Source: Lachnospiraceae bacterium
Lineage (GTDB): Bacteria > Bacillota > Clostridia > Lachnospirales > Lachnospiraceae
Length of the DNA stretch: 64,000 bases
Direction: 5' to 3'
Assembly (NCBI GenBank): GCA_022483465.1
Contig: JAKVNF010000004.1
Coordinates: 172,001 to 236,000, forward strand
Shown: piece by piece, positions 7,933 to 16,372 of the stretch
Layout of the letters: every line of letters starts with the position of its first letter
How positions within the stretch are numbered: the stretch's first letter is position 1
Notes under the pieces: model-generated
Database searches by the model: none
Told to the model about the DNA's origin: nothing
What the model saw: only the letters and a program-made list of their open reading frames with translations
Program-made: the position numbers and the translations under genes

Positions 7933-8421
7933 TCAGCCTGCATCGGTTCTGGAAATTCTGACGACCTTGTACTGGAACGCGCCGGCCTGGGTCTCCACCG
8001 TAACCGTGTCACCGACCTTGGCACCCATCAGGGCTTTGCCCACAGGGGACTCATTGGAGATCTTGCCCTCCAGGCTGTTCGCCTCGTTGGAGCCGACGAT
8101 GGAGTAGTCAAGATCCTCATCCTCATCCAGGTCGTGAATCGTGACGGTGCAGCCCACGTTGACCTTGTCAAGCTTGACGTCTTCCTCCGGGATGACCTCG
8201 ACGTTCTTTAAGATCTTCTCGATCTCCTCAATTCTCGCCTCGATGTCTCTCTTCTCGTCCTTGGCGGCATCGTACTCCGCGTTCTCGGAGAGATCGCCCT
8301 GTGCCATGGCCTCCTTGAGCTTCTCGGCCACCTCTTTGCGGCGGTTGATCTTCAGATCCTCCAGCTCATCCTCGTACTTCTTGAGGCCAGCATACGTCAA
8401 AATATTTTTCTTTTCTTCCAT
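7933..8421 (-). CDS. greA: Transcription elongation factor GreA
   Basis: Rescues backtracked RNA polymerase by stimulating cleavage of the extruded transcript. At 162 residues it is full length. The N-terminal antiparallel coiled coil carries the conserved acidic tip (AQGDLSENAEYDAAKDEKRD, about residues 39-58) with the catalytic Asp/Glu pair. The C-terminal FKBP-like domain includes ISNESPVGKALMGAKVGD. The product starts MEEKKNILTYAGLKKYEDEL, a typical GreA start. It lies between dusB and lysS on the same strand. Confidence 0.96.
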   Translation of the reverse strand: MEEKKNILTYAGLKKYEDELEDLKINRRKEVAEKLKEAMAQGDLSENAEYDAAKDEKRDIEARIEEIEKILKNVEVIPEEDVKLDKVNVGCTVTIHDLDEDEDLDYSIVGSNEANSLEGKISNESPVGKALMGAKVGDTVTVETQAGAFQYKVVRISRTDAG

Positions 8422-8451
8422 GTTTCCGTGTACCTCTGCAATTCAGGAGCA

Positions 8452-8483
8452 AAGACGCAGCGCCGAAAACAGCCCTGCGTCTT
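8452..8483 (-). terminator. Hairpin between dusB and greA
   Basis: Nine-base inverted repeat AAGACGCAG / CTGCGTCTT. The downstream tract on the minus strand is only weakly T-rich, so it may be a weak terminator or an mRNA-processing hairpin. Confidence 0.5.
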
Positions 8484-8529
8484 CGCAAAAATGTCCGATT
8501 ACGGATTATACAGACTATCCCCCCACGGG

Positions 8530-9501
8530 TCAAGCATAGGGAAATTCTTTTCTAAGAAGCGACTCCAGTTCTTCGAAGGAGGTCACCGTGTTGACCTTCT
8601 GGCGCACCTTCGAGGCGCCTGGAAAGCCGGCGAGGTACCAGGCGACGTGCTTGCGGATCTCCAGGATTCCCTCCCGCTCCCCGATGATCTCCCGCACCAG
8701 GGCGCAGTGCCGCAGGATCATCTGGATGATCTCCTTACGGGAGGGCGGCTCGGTCTCCTTTCCCGTGTCCAGGTAGGTGTTGATGTCCCGGAAGATCCAG
8801 GGATTTCCCTCCGCAGCCCGGGCCACCATGACGGCGGTGCAGCCCGTCTCCTCCAGCATGCGCTTTGCATCCGCGCCGCTTCTAATATCTCCGTTTCCGA
8901 CGACCGGGATCTTCACCGCCTCCCGGACCTCGCAGATTCGCGCCCAGTCCGCATGGCCGGCGTACATCTGGGTCCTCGTCCTGGCGTGGATCGCGACCGC
9001 CGAGGCGCCGCCCGCCTCTGCGGCCCGCGCGCAGTCGGGGGCGTTGAAGTGATCGCAGTCAAAGCCCGCCCGGAGCTTCACCGTCACAGGCCGGGAGCTG
9101 TGCTGCACCGCCGCCGCGACGATCCGCTCGATGAGATCCGGGTCCTTCATGAGGTAGGAGCCCTCATGGTTGTTCACGATCTTCGGAACAGGGCACCCCA
9201 TGTTCAGATCCAGGATGTCAAAGGCCTCTCCCTCGATGCGCTCTGCCGCCTCGGCGATGACCTCCGGCTCATGGCCGAAGAGCTGAAGGGAGAGCGGAGT
9301 CTCTTCCGGGCGTCTCGTGCGCATCAGCTCGCCGGTGCGCCGGTTCCCGTAGGTGATCGCCTTGGCGCTGATCATTTCCGTCACCGTCAGACCCGCGCCC
9401 TGTTCTCTGCAGAGCAGACGAAATGGCAGGTCTGTTACACCTGCCATCGGTCCAAGTACGGTCTGATTCGGGATTGTCACACTTCCGATTTTCCACTCCA
9501 T
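8530..9501 (-). CDS. dusB: tRNA-dihydrouridine synthase
   Basis: Flavoenzyme that reduces uridine to dihydrouridine in the tRNA D-loop. It has the FMN-binding TIM-barrel pattern LGPMAGVTDLPFR near the N-terminus. The LNMGCPVPKIVNNHEGS block contains the catalytic Cys. The VTVKLRAGF strand, the AIHARTRTQMYAGHADW phosphate/substrate region and the GNGDIRSGADAKRML barrel end are all intact. ATG at 9501 follows directly on an in-frame GTG at 9504, and the upstream gene's stop abuts them, so translation is probably coupled. The length of 323 residues is normal. Dus subgroup (DusB) is inferred from overall resemblance. Confidence 0.92.
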   Translation of the reverse strand: MEWKIGSVTIPNQTVLGPMAGVTDLPFRLLCREQGAGLTVTEMISAKAITYGNRRTGELMRTRRPEETPLSLQLFGHEPEVIAEAAERIEGEAFDILDLNMGCPVPKIVNNHEGSYLMKDPDLIERIVAAAVQHSSRPVTVKLRAGFDCDHFNAPDCARAAEAGGASAVAIHARTRTQMYAGHADWARICEVREAVKIPVVGNGDIRSGADAKRMLEETGCTAVMVARAAEGNPWIFRDINTYLDTGKETEPPSRKEIIQMILRHCALVREIIGEREGILEIRKHVAWYLAGFPGASKVRQKVNTVTSFEELESLLRKEFPYA

Positions 9502-9504
9502 CAC

Positions 9505-10026
9505 TCAGCTGTTCCCATCTCTTCTGTTCTGGCTCTCCGGGGTATCCGACCGGTCAAACCAGATGTCAAACTCATCCCGCTTGCCGGAGTTGTCCTTGGG
9601 AGGCTCCTCCTCATCCGGATCCTCGTCATAGTTCTCCAAGAGGTCCGCGGGGTTCTCGTGCAGAAAGGTCACCCGGTAGTACACCGTGATCGCGTCGAAG
9701 ACCTCCTTCTTCTGCTGCTCCAGCTTCTTGACCAGAAGGCCCCCACCAATGTCGTCATAGAGCAGATCTCCCTCTGCTGCCCGGGTGTCCAGGACAATCC
9801 TGCCCTCGGGGGTGAAGCCGATCGTGAAGATTCCGCCCACCTCGCTGGTGAACATCACGCAGATGATCTGCAGCTCCTCCTTCACGTTCTGGGGGAGACC
9901 GTCAAACTTGTTGTTGAAGTAGTACTTCTTGTTGTAGGCACTGGCGCCGCACAGGATGATCCGGTAGCGGCTGTCCTCAAACTCCGGTGTGCCCTCCGGA
10001 ACGTCAAACCAATTTTCTTCAGACAT
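9505..10026 (-). CDS. Conserved protein of unknown function (DUF6145-like)
   Basis: 173 residues, mixed alpha/beta, no signal peptide or membrane segment. Recognisable stretches are YRIILCGASAYNKKYYFN near the N-terminus and GFTPEGRIVLDTRAAEGDLL in the middle. The tail is very acidic and proline-rich (ENYDEDPDEEEPPKDN). It overlaps the birA stop by eight bases and abuts dusB, so it is in the birA-dusB operon. I recall this as a Lachnospiraceae-specific family placed between birA and dusB, perhaps DUF6145; neither name nor function could be checked. Confidence 0.6.
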   Translation of the reverse strand: MSEENWFDVPEGTPEFEDSRYRIILCGASAYNKKYYFNNKFDGLPQNVKEELQIICVMFTSEVGGIFTIGFTPEGRIVLDTRAAEGDLLYDDIGGGLLVKKLEQQKKEVFDAITVYYRVTFLHENPADLLENYDEDPDEEEPPKDNSGKRDEFDIWFDRSDTPESQNRRDGNS

Positions 10027-11032
10027 AGCCCATCACTCCTCTGACCGAGATCTCGCCGTTGGCCACATGGACCTCCCGGTCCGCGCCATCCGGCACGACA
10101 ATCAGCTTTCCGTGTTCCGTGATGCCCTTTGCAAGGCCCGTGTACTCCCCCTTGGGGTCCAGCACCCTCACCGCGCGCCCGGTGTTGACCAGGTGCGCCT
10201 CATAGGCGGGGCGAAGGCCGGAGAGGTCCTGCGTCTTTTCAAAGACGTCGTACTCGTCCTCAAAGTGCTTCCAGACAAGGGCCACCAGCCGCGCGCGGCT
10301 GATCGTCCTGCCGAATGTGAGCTTTAAGGAAGTCGCCGTCCCGGCGATCTCCGCCGGGAACGACGCCTCGTTGACGTTGAGGCCGATGCCGATCGTCACA
10401 TCCCGGATCTCCGTCTCCTCGAGGCGCATCTCCGTCAGGATGCCGCAGCACTTCTTGTACGGGCCCTCTGCCTTCGAGAGCACCACGTCGTTGGGCCACT
10501 TGATGCCGACCCGCACGTCCTCCGGGACGCCCAGATCCAGGATCGCCTCGCAGGTCGCAAGGGCCATGACAAGGGTCGACTGGGGTGCCACCGAGGGGCT
10601 CATCTTCGGCCGAAGGAGGATGCTCATGTACACATTTCCCTCCGGCGGGGAGATCCAGGTCCTGCCGCGGCGGCCCTTGCCCTTGGTCTGCTCCGAGGCG
10701 ACCGCCAGGGTCCCCTGGCCGAAGCCCCGGTCCGCGAGTTTCATGATGTCATCATTGGTGGAGCCGGTCTGCCGGGAGTAGAGGAGGGGCTTGCCCGCCC
10801 ATCTCGTTTGGAAGGCCTCCTCCAGCTCCTCCTGGTTCAGAATATCCGCCTCACTGGGGTCCTTCAGGCGATAGCCCTTGTTTGTCACCGCCTCGATCTC
10901 GTACCCCTCTTCCCGGAGCTGCCCGATGGCCTTCCAGACCGCGGTACGCGAGACCCCGAGGGCCTCGCAGAGCTTCTGCCCGGACACATATCCGTCGGCA
11001 TCCCGCAGCATCTTCAAGATTGTCTCTCTCAT
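10019..11032 (-). CDS. birA: Biotin-protein ligase / biotin operon repressor BirA
   Basis: Activates biotin with ATP and attaches it to carboxyl-carrier proteins; with its HTH it also represses biotin genes. Residues about 1-60 form the winged helix (SGQKLCEALGVSRTAVWKAI). The ligase domain has the biotinyl-AMP loop KGRRGRTWISPPEGNVYMS, then KWPNDVVLS and IGIGLNVNE, and ends in a small SH3-like domain. ATG at 11032 is chosen for family-like length (337 residues), although the best Shine-Dalgarno (GAGAGGAAG) is about 19 bases upstream and the frame stays open to 11146, so a slightly earlier start is possible. First gene of birA-DUF-dusB. Confidence 0.92.
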   Translation of the reverse strand: MRETILKMLRDADGYVSGQKLCEALGVSRTAVWKAIGQLREEGYEIEAVTNKGYRLKDPSEADILNQEELEEAFQTRWAGKPLLYSRQTGSTNDDIMKLADRGFGQGTLAVASEQTKGKGRRGRTWISPPEGNVYMSILLRPKMSPSVAPQSTLVMALATCEAILDLGVPEDVRVGIKWPNDVVLSKAEGPYKKCCGILTEMRLEETEIRDVTIGIGLNVNEASFPAEIAGTATSLKLTFGRTISRARLVALVWKHFEDEYDVFEKTQDLSGLRPAYEAHLVNTGRAVRVLDPKGEYTGLAKGITEHGKLIVVPDGADREVHVANGEISVRGVMGYV

Positions 11033-11146
11033 CTCGTCCAGCTGTTGTTTCTTCCTCTCTAGATAAATTTGTACATAATCCACAATGAGCCTTAATCTAT
11101 AGGGGTTTGAGAGTAAGACCTCTGTGAAAAATGTATGCTTTAACAT

Positions 11147-11488
11147 TACAACAGTGCATGACTACGGGTGAAATCGGTGTCTCTGGAGGTCCGGACACCT
11201 ATGATTTCTGTGTTCAGGGTACAAAAAGAAAAGCATCCTCTTAATTGTCTGACAATAGTGACATTAGCTGTCAGTATAAGAAACGCGTTTCAATCTCCCT
11301 GCTTCACCATGGCTGCCAACCTCTCATGTCTAGCGGAGTCTGCCTTCGGTCCCACCCGGAGGCATCCCAAATTCCTTCGTACAGCCGATCCCATAGTTCG
11401 GAGCGCCGCTTATGCTTTCGTTCGGGGTCATATGCCCCATGGAGTAAATCCTGCGGCTACGCTCATGCTCTGTTTGTTTGAGAGCACC
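11147..11488. other. Non-coding block upstream of birA with several short palindromes
   Basis: No credible gene. It contains closely spaced perfect palindromes: ATTGTCTGACAAT (11244-11256), TGACATTAGCTGTCA (11259-11273) and GAAACGCGTTTC (11280-11291), plus a GGTGTC/GACACC stem near 11180-11203. It borders the left inverted repeat of the IS110-type element. It could be a structured RNA, a regulatory region for birA, or unrecognised mobile-element sequence. Confidence 0.45.
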
Positions 11489-13041
11489 CCTGTAATTCAG
11501 TAAATCTCGGAAATCCCGGGGGACGCATCCCTGGATCCACACTGAAGTACATGGTGCGGTTAATACGTTACAGTTGAGGGGGAGTCATCCTAACGGTGTT
11601 GCCTGGTAGATAACCGCCCTGTTGGTCCTTGAAACTGTCTGCTGTCCGGCTGCGCGTTATGCAGGCATCATACCTGCCGCAGGATCGTGAATGACCTTAG
11701 ACGGGTCAAAATCAACGCCTTTACGGAGGATTGCGTGGAAGATCCTCAAAGCCTTGCATGCCACTACTACGCGCGCCTGACGCCGTTTTAGAGGGTTCGT
11801 TGTCCGTGTGGTGTATTTGACCTGTAAGGCCTTAAATGCACTGTTCCAGGCTATCAGAGACCCCGCAGCTTCATACATGACTCGTCTTAAGGCAGAACGC
11901 CCTCGCTTGCTGATGCGATGTTCACCGACCTTCTTGCAGGATTCGTTGTTAATCGCATTCAGTCCGGCAAGCTTCACCAGCTGCTTGGGATCGCTGAAGC
12001 GGTTGACATCGCCCACCTCTGCAATGAATCCCACAACTGTCTGCATTCCGACTCCGCGTATACTCAACAGCTTGTCGACGTTAGGAAGCCGGCGAACCTG
12101 CTCTTCAAGTTTCCTGTCAAGCTCCTCCAGCCGTTCACTGTTCCTGCGGAAATCCTCAAGAATGTACAGGAAGGCAACTTTTTCAGCGGCGCAATAGTCC
12201 AGCCACATGTTTGCTGCAGCGGCCTCCACAAGCTTTTCAGCCTTTTTCCTGCCGCCGGTGCCCCGCATCTTTTTCGATTTCCACAAGAGCAGAATTCCGT
12301 CAACGCCAAGTTCATATACGTCTCGAGGCAGCGATGCTATTTCCAGGACAGCCAGGCCGCCCTTGGAATCATACTTTGAATAGCAATTCAGGTATTCCGG
12401 GAAGTTTCTGCGCAGCCATGCCTGCATACGGTTCCGGGCCCTCGCCATGTTCTTCACAACGCTTTCCCTGACATTGAACAGGCTGCGGATCTCAGCGTAA
12501 TCTCCCTGCGGATCATACGGTTCAAAGAAACGTCCTTCCCGCACCAGATCCGCAATGACTCGGGGATCCTTCTTGTCGTCCTTGCTTGGGGAGTTATCAT
12601 CCAGCTCCTTCGATCTATGGACATGGAGTGTGTTCACCGTAACAATCTTGAAGCCCTTTTTGGTCAGATACTGTTTGAAGCATAGCCAGTACACACCCGT
12701 GGGCTCACAGCCGATAATAACCTCCGTAAGGCCGCTCCTGGCCTGTATCTCCTCAATCCACTTGATGAGGAGCAAAAAGCCTTTTTCGTTGTTGGGGAAG
12801 AAGAAAGCCTTTTTGGTGTACTCCTCGCCCCGCCAGTTCATGGCCCGTGCATAGTTTTTCTCGGAGCCAATGTCAACTCCGATGATCAGATGGTGTTCTG
12901 ATACTTGATGCAGCTTCTTTGCTCGTGTAGAATTCTTCATAGATGGTCTCCTTACCGTGTGTTGGATTGCGTCTCGATGGACGTCCTCCATGGTAACAGA
13001 GGCCATTTTAATTTCCTATTGGCGATTTACTGAATTACAGG
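11489..13041 (-). mobile_element. IS110/IS1111-type element with 18-bp perfect inverted repeats
   Basis: CCTGTAATTCAGTAAATC at 11489-11506 is matched by its exact reverse complement at 13024-13041. The transposase gene lies between, with about 150 bases of non-coding DNA on its 3' side (11507-11656) and about 80 bases on its 5' side. Inverted repeats plus a 3' non-coding region fit the IS1111 branch. No obvious target duplication, as expected for this family. It sits directly behind argF. Confidence 0.75.
11657..12940 (-). CDS. IS110-family transposase (DEDD plus Tnp20 domains)
   Basis: 427 residues from ATG at 12940, chosen because AAGGAG lies 8 bases upstream. The N-terminal RuvC-like DEDD domain shows IIGVDIGSEKNYA (first Asp), VIIGCEPTGVYW (Glu) and SKDDKKDPRVIADL (Asp pair). 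A coiled middle region follows. The C-terminal domain has LLSIRGVGMQTVVGFIAEVG and the SCKKVGEHRISKRGRSALRR block, including the conserved serine. Such enzymes recombine DNA guided by a structured RNA made from the element's non-coding end. The gene is intact. Confidence 0.9.
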   Translation of the reverse strand: MKNSTRAKKLHQVSEHHLIIGVDIGSEKNYARAMNWRGEEYTKKAFFFPNNEKGFLLLIKWIEEIQARSGLTEVIIGCEPTGVYWLCFKQYLTKKGFKIVTVNTLHVHRSKELDDNSPSKDDKKDPRVIADLVREGRFFEPYDPQGDYAEIRSLFNVRESVVKNMARARNRMQAWLRRNFPEYLNCYSKYDSKGGLAVLEIASLPRDVYELGVDGILLLWKSKKMRGTGGRKKAEKLVEAAAANMWLDYCAAEKVAFLYILEDFRRNSERLEELDRKLEEQVRRLPNVDKLLSIRGVGMQTVVGFIAEVGDVNRFSDPKQLVKLAGLNAINNESCKKVGEHRISKRGRSALRRVMYEAAGSLIAWNSAFKALQVKYTTRTTNPLKRRQARVVVACKALRIFHAILRKGVDFDPSKVIHDPAAGMMPA

Positions 13042-13051
13042 AATGCTTTCG

Positions 13052-14056
13052 TCAATCCTGATATCCCAGGGTGGCCGCCATCACCGCCTTGATCGTGTGC
13101 ATCCGGTTCTCCGCCTCCTGGAAGACCACAGAGTGAGGTCCCTCAAAGACCTCGTCCGTGACCTCCATCTCGTTGAGGCCGTACTTCTCGTGGATCTTCT
13201 CCCCGATGCCGGTGCCCAGGTCGTGGAAGGCGGGCAGGCAGTGCATGAAGACGCTCCCCTGCGCGGTCTCATCCATCAATTCCTTTGTCACCCGGTAGGG
13301 CTCCAGATCCCGGATGCGCTCCTGCCAGACTTCGTCCGGCTCGCCCATGGAGACCCACACGTCCGTGTAGACCACATCGGCCCCGGTCACCGCCTTCTTC
13401 GGGTCGGTCTCCAGGGTGATGCTGCCGCCGGTCTTCTCCGCGATCTCCCGGCAGGTCTTCACCAGCGCAGGATCCGGGAAGTAGCGCTCGTTGGAGCCAA
13501 GGACCACGTGCATGCCCATCTTGGCGCCGAGCACCATCAGGGAATTGCCGGTGTTGTACCTGGCATCGCCAAGGTACGTGAGGCGGACTCCCTTCGGGCT
13601 TCCGAAGTGCTCCTCGATGGTCAGAAGGTCCGCCAGCATCTGGGTCGGGTGAAACTCGTTGGTCAGTCCGTTCCAGACCGGAACCTTGGCGTAGCGGGCG
13701 AGCTCCTCGACGATCTCCTGCCCGAAGCCCCGGTACTCGATGCCGTCAAACATGGAGGCCAGAACCCGCGCCGTGTCGGCGATGGACTCCTTCTTTCCGA
13801 TCTGGGAGCCCGTGGGATCCAGGTAGGTGGTACCCATGCCCAGATCGTGTGCTGCCACCTCAAAGGCGCAGCGGGTTCTCGTGGAGGTCTTCTCGAAGAT
13901 CAGCGCGACATTCCGTCCGCGCAGATGATCCACGGGAATGCCCTCCTGTTTCTTCTTCTTGAAGTCCTTTGCGAGATCCACCAGGTACTGGATCTCCTCC
14001 GGTGTAAAGTCCAGAAGCTTTAATAAGTCACGTCCCTTCAGGTCAATGGAAGCCAT
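13052..14056 (-). CDS. argF: Ornithine carbamoyltransferase
   Basis: Forms citrulline from ornithine and carbamoyl phosphate (arginine synthesis, or the reverse in the deiminase pathway). 334 residues from ATG at 14056, with AGGAGG 8 bases upstream. Carbamoyl-phosphate motif STRTRC is near residue 55; FHPTQ and HCLPAFHD are the other signature blocks, and the ornithine loop region [11 protein letters not shown] is present. The end (GYQD) lies 10 bases before the IS110-type element, so any original terminator has been displaced. The SPFH gene is 36 bases upstream on the same strand. Biosynthetic versus catabolic role cannot be told from this context. Confidence 0.95.
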   Translation of the reverse strand: MASIDLKGRDLLKLLDFTPEEIQYLVDLAKDFKKKKQEGIPVDHLRGRNVALIFEKTSTRTRCAFEVAAHDLGMGTTYLDPTGSQIGKKESIADTARVLASMFDGIEYRGFGQEIVEELARYAKVPVWNGLTNEFHPTQMLADLLTIEEHFGSPKGVRLTYLGDARYNTGNSLMVLGAKMGMHVVLGSNERYFPDPALVKTCREIAEKTGGSITLETDPKKAVTGADVVYTDVWVSMGEPDEVWQERIRDLEPYRVTKELMDETAQGSVFMHCLPAFHDLGTGIGEKIHEKYGLNEMEVTDEVFEGPHSVVFQEAENRMHTIKAVMAATLGYQD

Positions 14057-14092
14057 TGTCTTTCCTCCTGTCTTGTTCTCCGGCAACTGTCC

Positions 14093-15148
14093 TCAGATGT
14101 CGTCTTCCTTCTTCTCGCCATCGCGCAGCTCATCCTGGATGGCACGGTTTGCCGCCTCCGCGCCGAGCGTCGCCGCAGAGGAGACGCCGGGGCGGATGCA
14201 GGGATCCTTTGGCGCCGTTGGCGCCTTCTTCTTCGTGCGGTCGATTGGTGTCGCATCGCCGATGCCCAAGGTCTCCCCCACAACGCCCAGGGTGGAGGCG
14301 AGGTTTGTGATGTCAGAGGGCAGGAAGATCTTCGTCGCCCTGCCGTCCGCCACATCCTTGAGCGCCTCAATGCCGCGCAGGCGCAGGACCTCCTCGGAGA
14401 CGCCCACCTCGTTCAGGGATTTGATACCCTGTGCCTCCGCATCATACACCATGCGGATGGACTTCGCACGTCCCTCGGCCAGGGCGATCTGGGAATCGCG
14501 CTCTGCCTCGGCCGCGAGAATCTTTGCCTTCTTGTCGCCCTCTGCCCGGGAGACCACCGCCTCCTGGTGCGCCTGGGCCTCCAGCACGGTCTGCCGGCGC
14601 TCACGCTCCGCCCGCATCTGCTTGGTCATGACCTCCTCGATCTCCTTCGGAGGCTGAATGTTCTTGATCTCCACCCGGGTCACCTTGATGCCCCAGGGAT
14701 CGGTGGCCTCATCCAGCGTGGTCTGCATCTTTCCGTTGATGATCTCCCGGGAGGTCAGCGTCTGGTCCAGCTCCATGTCGCCGATGATGTTGCGCAGCGT
14801 CGTCGCAGACAGGTTCTGCAGGCCCGCGATGGGGTTCTCGACGCCGTAGGTGTAGAGCCTGGGGTCAAACACCTTCATGAACACGACGGAGTCGATCTGC
14901 ATGGTGACATTGTCCTTGGTGATGACCGGCTGGGGCGGAAAGTCCAGCACCTGCTCCTTGAGGCTGATGATCTTGGCGACCCGCTCGATGAACGGCGTCT
15001 TGACATGCAGACCCGCCTGCCAGGTGGTCTTGTACTTGCCCAGGTGCTCGATCACGTAAGCATGGGCCTGTGGGACGATGCGGATGTTGGTGAAGAACAG
15101 GATCAGCGCGATTACAATCAGTATGATCAGAAGTACCGTCAGTGCCAT
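14093..15148 (-). CDS. SPFH/Band 7 membrane protein (stomatin/QmcA-like)
   Basis: 351 residues. One N-terminal membrane helix (about 2-20) is followed by the SPFH domain (IVPQAHAYVIEHLGKYKTTW onward). The long helical coiled-coil region is rich in Ala/Glu/Arg (RRQTVLEAQAHQEAVVSRAE). These proteins form large ring-like scaffolds in ordered membrane domains and modulate membrane proteases. GAGAGGAGAG precedes the ATG by 6 bases. It lies 36 bases upstream of argF, which suggests cotranscription without an evident functional link. No NfeD-type partner is adjacent. Confidence 0.88.
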   Translation of the reverse strand: MALTVLLIILIVIALILFFTNIRIVPQAHAYVIEHLGKYKTTWQAGLHVKTPFIERVAKIISLKEQVLDFPPQPVITKDNVTMQIDSVVFMKVFDPRLYTYGVENPIAGLQNLSATTLRNIIGDMELDQTLTSREIINGKMQTTLDEATDPWGIKVTRVEIKNIQPPKEIEEVMTKQMRAERERRQTVLEAQAHQEAVVSRAEGDKKAKILAAEAERDSQIALAEGRAKSIRMVYDAEAQGIKSLNEVGVSEEVLRLRGIEALKDVADGRATKIFLPSDITNLASTLGVVGETLGIGDATPIDRTKKKAPTAPKDPCIRPGVSSAATLGAEAANRAIQDELRDGEKKEDDI

Positions 15149-15230
15149 CTCAACTCTCCTCTCCGGGCTGCTGGGCGGCCGCAGATATTTGCAAACCGTC
15201 AGCCTGTGTCATTGAAAAAGAGCATACCAT

Positions 15231-15272
15231 AAAGGGAGGGCCCCCGCAATTTTCCCTTGCCGGAGCCCTCCC
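15231..15272 (-). terminator. Terminator downstream of the SleB-type gene
   Basis: Eight-base stem GGGAGGGC / GCCCTCCC followed on the minus strand by TTTATGG, between the wall-hydrolase stop and the SPFH gene. Confidence 0.7.
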
Positions 15273-15293
15273 GTAGATGATCCTGAACTGTTT

Positions 15294-16115
15294 TTACATG
15301 CTGCCCCAGAAGCAGTGGGCACCGATGATGATGCCCGAGGAGTGCAGATAGGAGCGCATGAAAAAGACCGCGTTGCCCACCGGCCGCTCGCCCGAAAGCG
15401 CCCGGTCCGCCGCCTCATAGCAGCTCTCCGGAATGCGGTCCTTTGTGAGGACCTTCTTGAGCCAGCCGGAGCCCGCCGGGGTGAACTGGCCCTTCTGGTA
15501 GATGACCTTGGAGATCGTGTTCGGGAACTTGCTGCTCTTCACCCGGTTTAGGACCACGTTTCCCACGGCGATCTTGCCCTGCATGGACTGGTTGCCCGCC
15601 TCGCAGTAGATGATGGCCGCGAGGAGCTTGCGATCGCTGGCGCTTGCCTGCGCGGCGCCATCATCAGTGGACTGAGGCGCCGCAGCGGCATCCTGGGCTG
15701 CTGCCTTGGCGGTCTTCTGGGAGGCCTCTGCCGCCGCCTGGGCGGAGGCGGCCATGCGCTCGGCCTCCTCGCTGGACTGCTGCTCCAGAAGGAGCGCTGC
15801 GGTTCTGGCGTTCTCGATCTCCTCGTCGCTGTCCGCTGCCCCGAAGGCCAGGTTGACGATGGTCTGGTTTGCGATGATGCTGGAGATCTCGGCGCTGTTG
15901 CCGATGGCAAGGGAGGCATTGTAGGCCTCCTTGGCAGCCTGCTGGACGCTCGCGGCGTCCCCGGCGCTTGCTGCGACCTCTGCCATCAGGGTGTCAAAGT
16001 CCACATCCGAAGCCACCGCGGCGGTATCGTCGGCATGGACCGAACCCAGCGGGGCAGCCGTGAGCAGGGCAGCCAGACACAGTGCTGACGCAGCCCGACA
16101 GACAAGTTTTTTCAT
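15294..16115 (-). CDS. Secreted cell-wall hydrolase, SleB family
   Basis: 273 residues. A signal peptide (MKKLVCRAASALCLAALLTA with AxA-like cleavage near residue 28) is followed by a long Ala/Gln-rich helical linker (about 35-165). The C-terminal Hydrolase_2 domain (about 168-273) reads LLAAIIYCEAGNQSMQGKIA, NVVLNRVKSSKFPNTI and FTPAGSGWL. SleB/CwlJ enzymes are lytic transglycosylases or amidases acting on cortex or vegetative peptidoglycan. The catalytic Glu in YCEAGNQ is present. GGGAGGAAG lies about 8 bases before the start. It need not be a germination enzyme, as many Clostridia use such proteins in vegetative wall turnover. Confidence 0.85.
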   Translation of the reverse strand: MKKLVCRAASALCLAALLTAAPLGSVHADDTAAVASDVDFDTLMAEVAASAGDAASVQQAAKEAYNASLAIGNSAEISSIIANQTIVNLAFGAADSDEEIENARTAALLLEQQSSEEAERMAASAQAAAEASQKTAKAAAQDAAAAPQSTDDGAAQASASDRKLLAAIIYCEAGNQSMQGKIAVGNVVLNRVKSSKFPNTISKVIYQKGQFTPAGSGWLKKVLTKDRIPESCYEAADRALSGERPVGNAVFFMRSYLHSSGIIIGAHCFWGSM

Positions 16116-16150
16116 AGACGTGCTTCCTCCCGATTCGGTTGCATGTTCGC

Positions 16151-16168
16151 TGAATCGTTACCGATTCA
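16151..16168. promoter_or_regulatory. Inverted repeat upstream of the SleB-type gene
   Basis: TGAATCG and CGATTCA are separated by four bases, 36 bases upstream of the start codon. It may be an operator or a 5'-UTR hairpin. Confidence 0.4.
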
Positions 16169-16323
16169 TTGACAAATATTTCTTTTTTATTCCATTTGTT
16201 ACGGATTTGTTGCAGGTATGTCGCACATCCTAGCACCGAATGGGACCTCTGTCAAGAAGAGACGGAGGGAAAAAGACGGCAAAAAGCGTCCATTCTGACG
16301 GACAGAGAGGGAAAATCATACAG

Positions 16324-16372
16324 CAAACTGCCCTTTCCGCCGCGGGATTTCCGCGGAAAAAAGGGCAGTTTG
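16324..16372 (-). terminator. Strong hairpin downstream of the SDR-cupin gene
   Basis: Thirteen-base outer stem CAAACTGCCCTTT / AAAGGGCAGTTTG enclosing an inner CGCGG / CCGCG stem, beginning one base after the gene's stop codon. The outer tract is not immediately T-rich, but its position and strength suggest transcription termination or mRNA 3'-end protection. Confidence 0.65.

Noticed and set aside
11330-11542. A 70-codon minus-strand frame crossing the IS110 left repeat.
   Set aside because: No ribosome binding site or family; it crosses an element border, so it is more likely non-coding RNA or chance.
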